A DNA stretch of 64,000 bases. It comes from Rhodospirillaceae bacterium UBA1479 (lineage in GTDB: Bacteria > Pseudomonadota > Alphaproteobacteria > Rhodospirillales > Casp-alpha2). The position numbers were made by a program, and so were the translations under genes. Below are positions 43,238-51,993 of this stretch, piece by piece. The stretch is from assembly GCA_002325375.1 (NCBI GenBank), contig DCRZ01000004.1, positions 110,206-174,205 on the forward strand. The letters run 5' to 3'. How positions within the stretch are numbered: the first letter of the stretch is position 1; every line of letters begins with the position of its first letter. The notes below the pieces were generated by a model. The model did no database searches, was not told the DNA's origin, and saw only the letters and a program-made list of their open reading frames with translations.

Positions 43238-44818
43238 ATGAACACGACCCTCACCGATCCCCCCGAAGACACCCTGTCGCATCCCGAAGACCCGTACCAC
43301 GACAGCGCCCCCCACCATGGCGATCCGGGCAGTGGTCATGACCATGGCGCGGTGGCGGGGTTCCGTTCCATGCCGCACAACCTGGATGCGGAAAAGGCGC
43401 TTCTCGGCGCCCTTCTGGTCAACAATCGGGCGTATGAACAGGTCGCCGAGTTCCTCAAGCCGGAGCACTTCGCCGTCGAACAGCACGCCCGGGTGTATCA
43501 GGCGGCGGAAAAGCTCATCGACCACGGACAGATCGCCGATCCGGTCACCCTGAAACGGTTTTTCGAAAACGAGAATTCCCTGTCGGAAATCGGCGGCCCG
43601 GCCTATCTGACCGATCTGGCCGCCAGCGCCGTCACCGTCATCAACGCCCGCGAATACGGGCGCATCGTCTATGACCTGTACCTGCGGCGCGAGCTGATCA
43701 ACCTGGGCGAGGACGTGGTCAACGGCGCCTACGGCGGCGAGGTCGACGAGACCGCGACGGACCAGATCGAGCGTGCCGAACAGGCGCTGTACGACCTTGC
43801 CACCTCGGGCAATTACGAAGGCGGGTTCCAGGACTTCAAGTCCTCGGTCGTCGCCGCCATCAATTCCGCCGAACTGGCCCACAAACGCGACGGCGGGCTG
43901 GCCGGTGTGGCCACCGACTTCATCGACATGGACGCGCTGCTGGGCGGCCTGCATTCATCGGATTTGATCATCCTGGCCGGCCGGCCTTCCATGGGCAAAA
44001 CGGCCCTGGCCACCAACATCGCCTTCAACGTGGCTTGGAACCATTCCCGCACCCAGGGGGCCGAGGGGGCCGTGGTCGGCTTTTTCTCGCTGGAAATGTC
44101 GGCCGAACAGTTGGCCAGCCGTATTCTTTCGGAACAGGCGGAAATCGGCTCCGACCGCATCCGCAAGGGACTTCTGGAAAACGACGAGTTCACCAAGCTG
44201 GTCAGCGCCTCGACCACCCTGCACAACATCCCGCTGTTCATCGACGACACCCCGGCGTTGACCGTCAGCGCGCTCCGCACCCGCGCCCGGCGCCTGAAGC
44301 GCCGCCATAACCTGGGCCTGATCGTGATCGATTACCTTCAGCTGGTGTCCGGCAGTTCGACCAGCCGCAGCGACGGCCGCGTCCAGGAAGTGTCGGAAAT
44401 CACCCGGGGCCTGAAGACCCTGGCCAAGGAACTGGAAGTGCCCGTGCTGGCCCTGTCGCAGCTGTCGCGAACGGTCGAACAGCGCGACCCGCCCCGCCCG
44501 CAGCTTGCCGATTTGCGTGAATCGGGTTCCATCGAACAGGACGCCGACGTGGTCATGTTCATCTACCGCGAAGAATATTACATGGAGCGCAAGAAGCCGT
44601 CACGCCGCGCCGACGAGGACGACGGCAAGCTGGTCGAACGTCTGGAGCGCTGGGAAGGTGCGCTGCAGGACATCCATCAGGTCGCCGAAGTGATCGTCGC
44701 CAAGCAGCGTCACGGTCCCATCGGTAACGTGCCCATGCACTTCAACGGCGCCTTCACGCGGTTCGGAAACCTGTCGAAGGACCACCCCTACCGCCAGCGC
44801 TTCCATGGCGAAGACTGA
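43238..44818 (+). CDS. dnaB: replicative DNA helicase DnaB
   Basis: The 526-residue RecA-fold helicase has the N-terminal domain (MPHNLDAEKALLGALLVNN), Walker A in AGRPSMGKTALATNIAF and later IVIDYLQLVSGSS (Walker B) with SREIT-like SEITRGLKTLAKEL. Before the conserved domain lies a 44-residue extension rich in His and Asp (HPEDPYHDSAPHHGDPGSGH). An internal ATG at the start of the conserved domain has no ribosome binding site, so the long form is plausible. It overlaps alr by 14 bases. Confidence 0.95.
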   Translation: MNTTLTDPPEDTLSHPEDPYHDSAPHHGDPGSGHDHGAVAGFRSMPHNLDAEKALLGALLVNNRAYEQVAEFLKPEHFAVEQHARVYQAAEKLIDHGQIADPVTLKRFFENENSLSEIGGPAYLTDLAASAVTVINAREYGRIVYDLYLRRELINLGEDVVNGAYGGEVDETATDQIERAEQALYDLATSGNYEGGFQDFKSSVVAAINSAELAHKRDGGLAGVATDFIDMDALLGGLHSSDLIILAGRPSMGKTALATNIAFNVAWNHSRTQGAEGAVVGFFSLEMSAEQLASRILSEQAEIGSDRIRKGLLENDEFTKLVSASTTLHNIPLFIDDTPALTVSALRTRARRLKRRHNLGLIVIDYLQLVSGSSTSRSDGRVQEVSEITRGLKTLAKELEVPVLALSQLSRTVEQRDPPRPQLADLRESGSIEQDADVVMFIYREEYYMERKKPSRRADEDDGKLVERLERWEGALQDIHQVAEVIVAKQRHGPIGNVPMHFNGAFTRFGNLSKDHPYRQRFHGED

Positions 44819-45941
44819 CGGACAGCAATCCGGCGGCGTCGATGCGCATCTGGCCGGCGCGGTGCTGACCGTCGACCTGGCGGCCCTTCAAGCCAATTAC
44901 CGGCTTATTTCCAGCAGGCTTACCAGCGGCGCCACGGCATCGGCCGTGGTCAAGGCGGACGCCTACGGCATCGGCATCGGCCCGGCGGCCACGGCGCTGT
45001 GGGCGGCAGGTGCGCGCGACTTTTTCGTCGCCCATGCGGACGAAGGCGTAACCCTGCGCAGGCATTTGGCCGACGCCCGCATCCATGTCCTGAACGGCGC
45101 CCACGCGGGGGCCGAGGACGCGTTCCGGGAATACAACCTGATCCCCGCCCTCAATTGCCTGGACGACGCTGCGCGCTGGCGCGCCTTCTGCGCCAAGGCG
45201 GGACAGCCCCTGCCCTGTGTCCTGCACGTCGATACCGGCATGTGCCGCCTGGGCCTGGACCGGCGTGAATACGCCCGCGTGGCGGCCGACCCGTCCCTGC
45301 TCGACGGTCTCGACATCCAAACCGTGATGAGCCACCTCGCCTCCGCCGACGAAGACAGCCCGCAGAACGCAGAGCAGCTTGCCCTGTTCCGGGATGCACG
45401 GGCGCGTCTGCCCATGGGGCGGGCGTCCTTCGCCAATTCATCGGGCGTGTTCCTGGGGCCCGATTATCACTTCGATCTGGCCCGCCCGGGGGTCGCTCTC
45501 TACGGCGTCAACCCAACCCCCGGCTGCCCCAATCCCATGGCGCAAGTCGTTCGTCTAAAAGCAAAAATCCTGCAAGTGCGGGACGTTGACAGTACCGAGA
45601 CCGTTGGCTACGGTGCCACCCACCGGATCGCGGGCCCTTCCCGCATCGCGACCCTGCCCGTGGGCTATGCGGACGGCTATCTCCGTTCCCTCGGCAACCG
45701 GGCGACGGCGTATATCGGGGACTACGAGGCGCCCCTAGTGGGACGGGTATCCATGGATCTCATCACCATCGACGTGACAACCGTCCCCGAGGCACAATGC
45801 CGGCCCGGCATGACGGTCGACCTGATCGGCCCGCGCCATACGGTCGACGACCTGGCCGCCCAGGCCGGCACCATCGGCTATGAAATCCTGACCTCGCTCG
45901 GCCGCCGGTACCACCGCGTTTACGCGGGCGGCGCGGCCTAG
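44805..45941 (+). CDS. alr: alanine racemase
   Basis: The 378-residue PLP enzyme interconverts L- and D-alanine for peptidoglycan. The PLP Lys50 lies in AVVKADAYGIG, and the catalytic Tyr in VGYGATHRI. HVDTGMCRLGLD and VSMDLITIDVT are standard Alr segments. The ATG lies inside the end of dnaB, suggesting coupled translation; dnaB-alr order is common in alphaproteobacteria. Confidence 0.96.
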   Translation: MAKTDGQQSGGVDAHLAGAVLTVDLAALQANYRLISSRLTSGATASAVVKADAYGIGIGPAATALWAAGARDFFVAHADEGVTLRRHLADARIHVLNGAHAGAEDAFREYNLIPALNCLDDAARWRAFCAKAGQPLPCVLHVDTGMCRLGLDRREYARVAADPSLLDGLDIQTVMSHLASADEDSPQNAEQLALFRDARARLPMGRASFANSSGVFLGPDYHFDLARPGVALYGVNPTPGCPNPMAQVVRLKAKILQVRDVDSTETVGYGATHRIAGPSRIATLPVGYADGYLRSLGNRATAYIGDYEAPLVGRVSMDLITIDVTTVPEAQCRPGMTVDLIGPRHTVDDLAAQAGTIGYEILTSLGRRYHRVYAGGAA

Positions 45942-45946
45942 CCACG

Positions 45947-46720
45947 ATGAAACTTCTGCAAGCCATCGGCCGGGTCTTCCTGGCCTTTCTCGGCGCCGCA
46001 GGGCGGCTGATCATGTTCGCCATCACTGCGGTCACCCATTGCTTCCTGCCGCCCTATTACCCCCGCATCATGATCCGCCAGATGATCGAGATCGGATACT
46101 TCTCCCTGCCCGTGGTCGGCCTGACGGCGATCTTCGCGGGCATGGTGCTGGCGCTGCAAAGCTACACCGGCTTCGCCCGTTTCTCGGCCGAGGGCGCCAT
46201 CGCCAACGTGGTGGTGCTGTCCGTGACCCGCGAACTGGCCCCCGTGTTGGGCGGCCTGATGATCGCCGGTCGCGTTGGGGCTTCCATGGCGGCCGAGATC
46301 GGCACCATGCGGGTAACCGAACAGATCGACGCACTCACCACCTTGTCCACAAACGCCATCAAATATCTGGTGGTGCCGCGCATTATCGCCGGCGTGGTCA
46401 TGCTGCCGATCCTGATTTTCGTCGCCGACATTATCGGCGTGTTCGGTGGCTTCCTGGTCGCCGTCTACAAGCTGGGCTTCAATCCGGCCATCTACCTGCA
46501 GAACACCTGGGATTTTCTGGAACCGCTGGACGTCATTTCCGGCCTTGTGAAGGCGTCGGTGTTCGGCTTCCTGGTGGCATTGATGGGCTGCTACCACGGC
46601 TATTATTCCAAGGGCGGCGCCCAGGGCGTGGGGGCGGCGACGACCAATTCCGTGGTCTCGGCCTCGATCCTGATCCTCTGCTTCAACTACATCCTGACCG
46701 AAGCGTTCTTCGGCCTGTAA
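45947..46720 (+). CDS. mlaE: ABC transporter permease MlaE
   Basis: The 257-residue permease of the Mla phospholipid-transport system has the MlaE signature VTRELAPVLGGLMIAGRVGA and SMAAEIGTMRVTEQIDAL, plus five membrane segments. QAIGRVFLAFLGAAGRL forms the N-terminal interface helix. It pairs with the ATPase MlaF encoded next door; the periplasmic subunit genes mlaD, mlaB and mlaC are not in this window. Confidence 0.94.
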   Translation: MKLLQAIGRVFLAFLGAAGRLIMFAITAVTHCFLPPYYPRIMIRQMIEIGYFSLPVVGLTAIFAGMVLALQSYTGFARFSAEGAIANVVVLSVTRELAPVLGGLMIAGRVGASMAAEIGTMRVTEQIDALTTLSTNAIKYLVVPRIIAGVVMLPILIFVADIIGVFGGFLVAVYKLGFNPAIYLQNTWDFLEPLDVISGLVKASVFGFLVALMGCYHGYYSKGGAQGVGAATTNSVVSASILILCFNYILTEAFFGL

Positions 46721-46730
46721 GGCGGGCATC

Positions 46731-47501
46731 ATGGCCGAGCCGAAAATCCAACTGCGCGGCGTGACCAAGGCCTTCGGGTCCAAGAAGGTCCTGACCGGGG
46801 TCGACCTGGACGTGGCCAAGGGCGAAAGCGTGGTCATCATCGGCGGTTCGGGCACCGGCAAATCGGTAACCCTGAAGTGCATCCTGGGCCTGCTGCGGCC
46901 CGATGCGGGCTCCATAAAGATCGACGGCCGTGAAGTGACGGGCCTTTCGACCTCGGAACGCGACCAGGTCAACCGCCAGGTCGGCATGCTGTTTCAGGGC
47001 GGCGCCCTGTTCGATTCCCTGCCCGTGTGGGAAAATGTCGCCTTCGGGCTGCTGTCCCGAAAGCAATGCGGGCGCGACGAAGCGCGCGAGATCGCCCTGA
47101 AGAAGCTTGCCCTGGTCGGCCTCAAGCCGCATCTGGCCGACGCTTGGCCATCGGACCTGTCCATCGGCATGCAGAAACGCGTGGGTCTTGCCCGCGCCAT
47201 CGCCACGGACCCGGAAATCATTTTCTTCGACGAACCGACGACGGGGCTGGACCCGATCATGGCCGACATGATCAACGAACTGATCGTCCACGTGAACCGC
47301 GAGGTCGGGGCGACGGCGCTGTCGATCTCCCATGACATGGAATCCGCGCGCAAGATCGGCGACCGCATCGCCATGCTGTACCAGGGCAAGATCGTCTGGG
47401 CCGGCGACCCGGATTCCGCCGAAGCGGCGGCCAATCCGGTCGTCGACCAGTTCGTCCACGGCCGCGTCGACGGGCCGATCAAGATGCAGGTACGGGCCTG
47501 A
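46731..47501 (+). CDS. mlaF: ABC transporter ATP-binding protein MlaF
   Basis: The 256-residue ATPase has Walker A GGSGTGKSVTLKCILG, the signature SDLSIGMQKRVGLARAIA and Walker B IIFFDEPTTGLDPIMAD. It energises lipid transport with MlaE. The C-terminal tail beyond residue 245 is short. The gene follows mlaE by 10 bases. A hairpin lies 10 bases after its stop. Confidence 0.94.
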   Translation: MAEPKIQLRGVTKAFGSKKVLTGVDLDVAKGESVVIIGGSGTGKSVTLKCILGLLRPDAGSIKIDGREVTGLSTSERDQVNRQVGMLFQGGALFDSLPVWENVAFGLLSRKQCGRDEAREIALKKLALVGLKPHLADAWPSDLSIGMQKRVGLARAIATDPEIIFFDEPTTGLDPIMADMINELIVHVNREVGATALSISHDMESARKIGDRIAMLYQGKIVWAGDPDSAEAAANPVVDQFVHGRVDGPIKMQVRA

Positions 47502-47511
47502 GAATTCCCTA

Positions 47512-47533
47512 TCCCCAATTGAATGATTGGGGA
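47512..47533 (+). terminator. hairpin after mlaF
   Basis: TCCCCAAT and ATTGGGGA form a perfect 8-bp stem with a 6-base loop. No T-run follows, so it is a weak terminator or mRNA 3'-end stabiliser at the end of the dnaB-alr-mlaEF run. Confidence 0.45.
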
Positions 47534-47582
47534 ATGGTTGCCTGTCTTATGGGCATCACACCTGAAAAAGAATGTGCTGAAA

Positions 47583-48596
47583 ATGGCTGAGACGAACAAA
47601 CCGGCCTTTCCACAAACGCCGGACGGCGTCACCGATTGGGAAAAAGTCTTTGAAGACCCCGATCAGGGTTTGATCTCGGTGATCCGCACCGCCCAAACGT
47701 CGGAAAATCTGCGCGCCTGCATGATGATCGTGATCCGGCAGTTGTTCACCCGTGATGATGACGAGCTTCAGGTTGCACAATTAACCCGACAACTTGACGA
47801 TCTGCTGGCCCAATCGGGTGGCGCCGTCCCATCGGATGCCGCCATCGCCATGCTGCGCCAAATCAAGACCCAGCGGCAGGAAATGGCCCAGGCCTATCTG
47901 GCCGATAAGAAAAGAAAGAAACGCCGAAAGAACCGGCGCAGCGCGGCCGGTTCGGCATCGACGAAAAACGCCATCTACCTTCTTTTCAAGAACCCCAAAT
48001 ACTTCATTGGCCTGGGCCTCGTCCTGACGGTCCTGTTGATCGGTGTGATCGCGGCCCTGGTCATCGGCGGAACGCCGACGACAGAAAATGTTGACCGCAC
48101 AGATCATGCCGCCGGCCAGGAGCCCGCCGATCCACAAAAAGACGGCGCGGACACGCCAAAGACCAAGCCATCCCAACAGGACATGCCCCTGCCCGCGTTC
48201 ACCCCGACGGTGCGCGACACCATGGCTGCGCCGGTGGCGATCGTTCTGCGTCACGTCACCCTTCCTCGCAGCTTGGGTAAGTGGAAGCGCGGCCCGACCC
48301 ACGTCATGCCCTTTATCTTCATCACGGACGAACGCGCCGTTTCCGACGTATGCCGACAATTTCCCTATATTCTGAGTACCCTGAACGTAGAACTTAGCAA
48401 GGCGTTCCAGGATATCGAGGTGTTCGACGAACAGGTCCTTGCGGGCGTTGCGCGGCGTGTCGGACCCATCTTGAATTCCAGGCTCGAAGAGCCTGTGATC
48501 ACACGCATTTTCCTGGCAATTCCCATGGATTCAAGAGACCACCCGCCCGCAAAATGCGCTCTGGCATCGGACACCTTCACAAAATATTTGAAGTAG
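47583..48596 (+). CDS. unrecognised single-span membrane protein
   Basis: A 337-residue protein I cannot place. Residues 1-120 are soluble and helical, ending in the strongly basic stretch KKRKKRRKNRRS. One membrane segment follows (YFIGLGLVLTVLLIGVIAALVI, about 140-161). Then come a Pro/Asp/Lys-rich linker and a C-terminal domain (VAIVLRHVTLPRSLGKW, RQFPYILSTLNVELSKAF, VARRVGPILNSRL). The layout of short span plus periplasmic alpha-beta domain vaguely recalls FliL, without clear motif support. The ATG at 47583 gives a sensible N-terminus; an earlier ATG adds 20 residues. It interrupts the usual mlaF-radA neighbourhood. Confidence 0.65.
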   Translation: MAETNKPAFPQTPDGVTDWEKVFEDPDQGLISVIRTAQTSENLRACMMIVIRQLFTRDDDELQVAQLTRQLDDLLAQSGGAVPSDAAIAMLRQIKTQRQEMAQAYLADKKRKKRRKNRRSAAGSASTKNAIYLLFKNPKYFIGLGLVLTVLLIGVIAALVIGGTPTTENVDRTDHAAGQEPADPQKDGADTPKTKPSQQDMPLPAFTPTVRDTMAAPVAIVLRHVTLPRSLGKWKRGPTHVMPFIFITDERAVSDVCRQFPYILSTLNVELSKAFQDIEVFDEQVLAGVARRVGPILNSRLEEPVITRIFLAIPMDSRDHPPAKCALASDTFTKYLK

Positions 48597-48614
48597 GCCG
48601 GCGTGCAACCCTCC

Positions 48615-48980
48615 CTAGCCTGAGAACCCCGCCCCCGCCTTTTTGTACTCGTCACGCGGTGGCGAAAAGATGTCGAGGATGACCGCCCCCTCGGGCCCGG
48701 CCTTGAAGCCATGTTCGACCCCGCCCGGCGAGCGCCAGAAATCCCCGACCTTGACGGGGAATTCGACACCATCCTGGGTGCGCACCCCCGATCCCTCGAG
48801 CATCACACCCCATTGTTCCTGGGGGTGACTGTGGATGCTGCCTTCGGCATTGGGCTCCGCCCGCACGACGGACAGCATGGCCTGATCACCCGGAAAGATA
48901 CGCGTTTCGATGCCCTCGCAGAGCACACGATGAATGCCCTGAGCAAGGTCGTGAAGATTGAAGAAGTTGTCGTCGGCCAT
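48615..48980 (-). CDS. cupin-domain protein
   Basis: The 121-residue protein folds as a single cupin: EGSIHSHPQEQWGVMLEG holds His-x-His and Glu metal ligands, and GDFWRSPGGVEHGF the second cupin motif. It probably binds one metal ion; an enzyme or sensor role cannot be told. GGGAGGG precedes the ATG at 48980; an upstream ATG adds eight residues. It converges on the membrane protein gene and lies 93 bases after a TPR gene on the same strand. Confidence 0.85.
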   Translation of the reverse strand: MADDNFFNLHDLAQGIHRVLCEGIETRIFPGDQAMLSVVRAEPNAEGSIHSHPQEQWGVMLEGSGVRTQDGVEFPVKVGDFWRSPGGVEHGFKAGPEGAVILDIFSPPRDEYKKAGAGFSG

Positions 48981-49073
48981 AACGCCCTCCCGAAGTACGT
49001 TCATTGATTTTGCGACCGAACCGTCGTCCGTGCCGCTCTTGACCTTAATATCTGCGGCTCAAGAACCCGCTGT

Positions 49074-49625
49074 TCAAGCCTCACCCATTTCATGCCAAAC
49101 GTCGTCAATCAGACGCCGGACCGCCCGGTCTTCGGGGACCGACAGACGTTCCGTATCCCGCACCTGGCCGTCATAAGCATCGCGTCCGCCCTCGGCGAAC
49201 AGACGGCGGAAGGCCTCCCGCGCATCATTGGTGCGCCCCAACAGGGCCAAGGCGTAGGCCCTGTTACCCGCCGCATAGGCTCGATAGGCCGGTTCAGCCT
49301 GAATTGCGAGGGATTGATCGAACCGCGCAAGCGCCTGTTTCAGCCCCCAACGAACTGCCCGTTCGGTCTCCTCATCCGGATCCGAAACCGCCGCCCGCGC
49401 CGTCTTGGCATCCATCAGATCGATGAACCCAAGGCCGTTTAGGGACCGTGCCCATTGCACACGCGCCGCCGGATCATGGGAAAACCGCAAAGCGGCCTCG
49501 ACGGCGACGAAATCGGCAAGCGCCCCGTCCAGATCCATGCGGTCAGCTAATGCCATACCCCGGTCGACATGGCGTTCGGCGGCGTCCGGTGTAAGCTCCG
49601 GTGCTGCGTCGTTATCGTCGCTCAT
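49074..49625 (-). CDS. TPR-like helical protein
   Basis: The 183-residue acidic protein has TPR-like helical pairs: AERHVDRGMALADRMDLDGALADF, AARVQWARSLNGLGFIDL and AYRAYAAGNRAYALALLGRTNDAREAF spread over the chain. No signal peptide or catalytic motif is visible, so it is probably a cytoplasmic interaction protein. Its ribosome binding site GGGAGGG is identical to that of the cupin gene downstream, and they probably form an operon. Confidence 0.68.
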   Translation of the reverse strand: MSDDNDAAPELTPDAAERHVDRGMALADRMDLDGALADFVAVEAALRFSHDPAARVQWARSLNGLGFIDLMDAKTARAAVSDPDEETERAVRWGLKQALARFDQSLAIQAEPAYRAYAAGNRAYALALLGRTNDAREAFRRLFAEGGRDAYDGQVRDTERLSVPEDRAVRRLIDDVWHEMGEA

Positions 49626-49784
49626 AATGCCCTCCCGACCGCATTCTTATGGCGGTAAACCGGGCGACGGGCAAGATTCGCAACTGACGGCGGCCCGGGT
49701 TTGCCTTGCCCCTGCCCGCCCCACGCGATATGAGAAGCAAATTCGAATCGCCCATCTCGATCACCCCGGAAAGGCAAGGTTCCA

Positions 49785-51209
49785 TTGGCCAAGCGCCCGG
49801 CGAGCCAGTACGTCTGTCAGGAATGCGGCGCCGTCCATCACCGGTGGTCGGGCAAGTGCGACGGCTGCGACGCCTGGAATACCCTGGTCGAGGAATCCCA
49901 GGGCGACGCCACGCCCAAGGGCCTGGGCACCGGGCGCAAGGGCCGCAGGATCGAATTCGTCGGCCTGAAGGGTGAAAACCCCCAACCGCCGCGCTGGACC
50001 GCCAAGATGGAAGAGTTCGACCGGGTTACCGGCGGCGGGCTGGTGCAGGGCTCCGCCGTGCTGGTCGGCGGCGATCCGGGGATCGGCAAATCGACCCTTC
50101 TCATGCAGGTCGCGGCCAAACTGGCCGCCAACCACTCGACGGCCTATATCTCGGGCGAGGAAGCGGTCGAACAGCTTCGCCTGCGCGCCCGGCGCCTGGG
50201 CCTGTCCGATGCTCCCGTGCAGCTGACGGCGGCGACCAACGTGCGCGACATCGTGGCCACCCTGGACGCCCCCGGCGGCCCGGACCTGGTCATCATCGAC
50301 AGCATCCAGACCATGTTCGTCGATACCCTGGAATCGGCCCCCGGCACGGTGGCCCAGGTGCGGACCTCGGCCCAGGAGCTGATCCGCCTGGCCAAGCGCC
50401 GGGGCTTCGCGTTGATCCTGGTCGGCCATGTCACCAAGGAAGGCACCATTGCCGGCCCCCGCGTGCTTGAACACATGGTCGATACGGTGCTGTATTTCGA
50501 GGGCGAGCGTGGCCACCAATTCCGCATCCTGCGCGCCGTCAAGAACCGCTTTGGACCGGCCGACGAGATCGGCGTGTTCGAGATGACCGACGGCGGCCTC
50601 AAGGAAATCACCAATCCCTCGGCTCTGTTCCTGGGTGACCGCGACGATGGCGACGGCCGCGAGGCCGGGTCCGCCGTATTCGCCGGGATCGAGGGATCAC
50701 GGCCAGTGCTGGTGGAAATTCAGGCCCTGGTGGCGCATTCCAGCCTGGGCACGCCGCGGCGCGCCGTGGTCGGCTGGGATTCCGGCCGCCTGTCCATGAT
50801 CTTGGCCGTTCTCGAAGCCCGGTGCGGCCTTGCGCTGGGGGCATGTGACGTGTACCTAAACGTGGCTGGTGGACTTCGCATCGGTGAGCCGGCGGCCGAC
50901 CTTGCCGTCGCCGCGGCTTTGGTGTCGTCCCTGACGGGCGTGGCCCTGCCGCCGGAAACGGTGGTGTTCGGCGAGATCGGCCTGTCCGGGGAAATCCGCC
51001 CCGTCAGCCGCACGGATGTGCGCCTGAAAGAGGCCGGCAAACTGGGCTTTACCGGCGCCTTCGTGCCGAGGGTCCGGGGCAAAAGCAAGGAAGGGGCGGC
51101 CGCCCGCGACGCGGGCCTGACGGTGAAGGCGCTGGAACGGTTGGACGACCTTGTAACCCTATTCGAAACAGGTGCTGCGCCTAGGCAGCCCGCCCGGTCC
51201 GCTTCGTGA
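49785..51209 (+). CDS. radA: DNA repair protein RadA
   Basis: The 474-residue protein has a C4 zinc finger (CQEC at 11-14, CDGC at 25-28), a RecA-like core with Walker A GGDPGIGKSTLLMQ, the RadA-specific KNRFG motif in VKNRFGPADEIG, and a Lon-like C-terminal domain (GRLSMILAVLEARCGLALGA). It helps branch migration in recombination. The start is TTG with AAGGCAAGG upstream and matches the family start. It is followed by cvpA. Confidence 0.96.
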   Translation: MAKRPASQYVCQECGAVHHRWSGKCDGCDAWNTLVEESQGDATPKGLGTGRKGRRIEFVGLKGENPQPPRWTAKMEEFDRVTGGGLVQGSAVLVGGDPGIGKSTLLMQVAAKLAANHSTAYISGEEAVEQLRLRARRLGLSDAPVQLTAATNVRDIVATLDAPGGPDLVIIDSIQTMFVDTLESAPGTVAQVRTSAQELIRLAKRRGFALILVGHVTKEGTIAGPRVLEHMVDTVLYFEGERGHQFRILRAVKNRFGPADEIGVFEMTDGGLKEITNPSALFLGDRDDGDGREAGSAVFAGIEGSRPVLVEIQALVAHSSLGTPRRAVVGWDSGRLSMILAVLEARCGLALGACDVYLNVAGGLRIGEPAADLAVAAALVSSLTGVALPPETVVFGEIGLSGEIRPVSRTDVRLKEAGKLGFTGAFVPRVRGKSKEGAAARDAGLTVKALERLDDLVTLFETGAAPRQPARSAS

Positions 51210-51234
51210 CCCGGCGCCGGAAGCGAACCGCGAC

Positions 51235-51933
51235 ATGGAAACCCTCAAGGACCTGCCGGTGAACGTGGTTGATCTTGCCGTCCTCGCGGTGCTGCTGGTA
51301 TCCGCCGTGTTCGCTTATGCTCGGGGCTTCATGCACGAAATTCTGTCGATCGGCGGCTGGATCGGCGCCATCTTCGCGACCATCTACGGCTTTCCCCATG
51401 TCCAGCCCTATGCCCGCGACCTGATCCCCATCCAGTTGGCGGCGGACCTGGCGGCCGGCGTCGTGGTTTTCGTGTTCACCCTGTTTTCCCTATCGTTCAT
51501 CATCCGCGCCATCGCCAGGCACATTCAGCAAAGTTCGCTCAACGTGCTCGACCGTTCCCTGGGCTTTCTGTTCGGCCTGGTGCGGGGGGGGCTCATCGTC
51601 TGCCTGATTTACCTCGGCATCGAATTCCTGATGACGCCCGAGGAACAGCCGAAATGGATCCGCGAGGCCAAGTCCATGCCCTTGATTTTGCGCGGATCGG
51701 ACACCCTGCGCGGCCTGATTCCCGAAAATTTGGAAGACAAGCTGAAGGAAGCCGCCCCCTCGGGCTTTTCCGGACGCATGCCGAATGTGCCGAAGACCGA
51801 GGGCGAAGCCCTCAAACGCCTGTTCACCCCGCCGGCGGACGGCGGGAAAACCACACCAAAGGACGCCTATGGCTCGAAAGAGCGGGCGATCATGGACCGC
51901 GCCATCGAAAACGCCACCGGCCAAAGCAAATAA
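51235..51933 (+). CDS. cvpA: CvpA-family membrane protein
   Basis: The 232-residue protein has four membrane segments: VNVVDLAVLAVLLVSAVFAYARGF at the N-terminus, IGAIFATIYGF, LAAGVVVFVFTLFSLSF and LFGLVRGGLIVCLIYL, typical CvpA. The C-terminal third is polar. CvpA is required for colicin V export and for envelope stress resistance in some bacteria, and sits upstream of purF. The ATG at 51235 lies 25 bases after radA. Confidence 0.9.
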   Translation: METLKDLPVNVVDLAVLAVLLVSAVFAYARGFMHEILSIGGWIGAIFATIYGFPHVQPYARDLIPIQLAADLAAGVVVFVFTLFSLSFIIRAIARHIQQSSLNVLDRSLGFLFGLVRGGLIVCLIYLGIEFLMTPEEQPKWIREAKSMPLILRGSDTLRGLIPENLEDKLKEAAPSGFSGRMPNVPKTEGEALKRLFTPPADGGKTTPKDAYGSKERAIMDRAIENATGQSK

Positions 51934-51993
51934 TCGGACGCGCCGGAGCAAAATAACGATGAAAAGCGATCCGATCCGGAGTACATACCCGAC

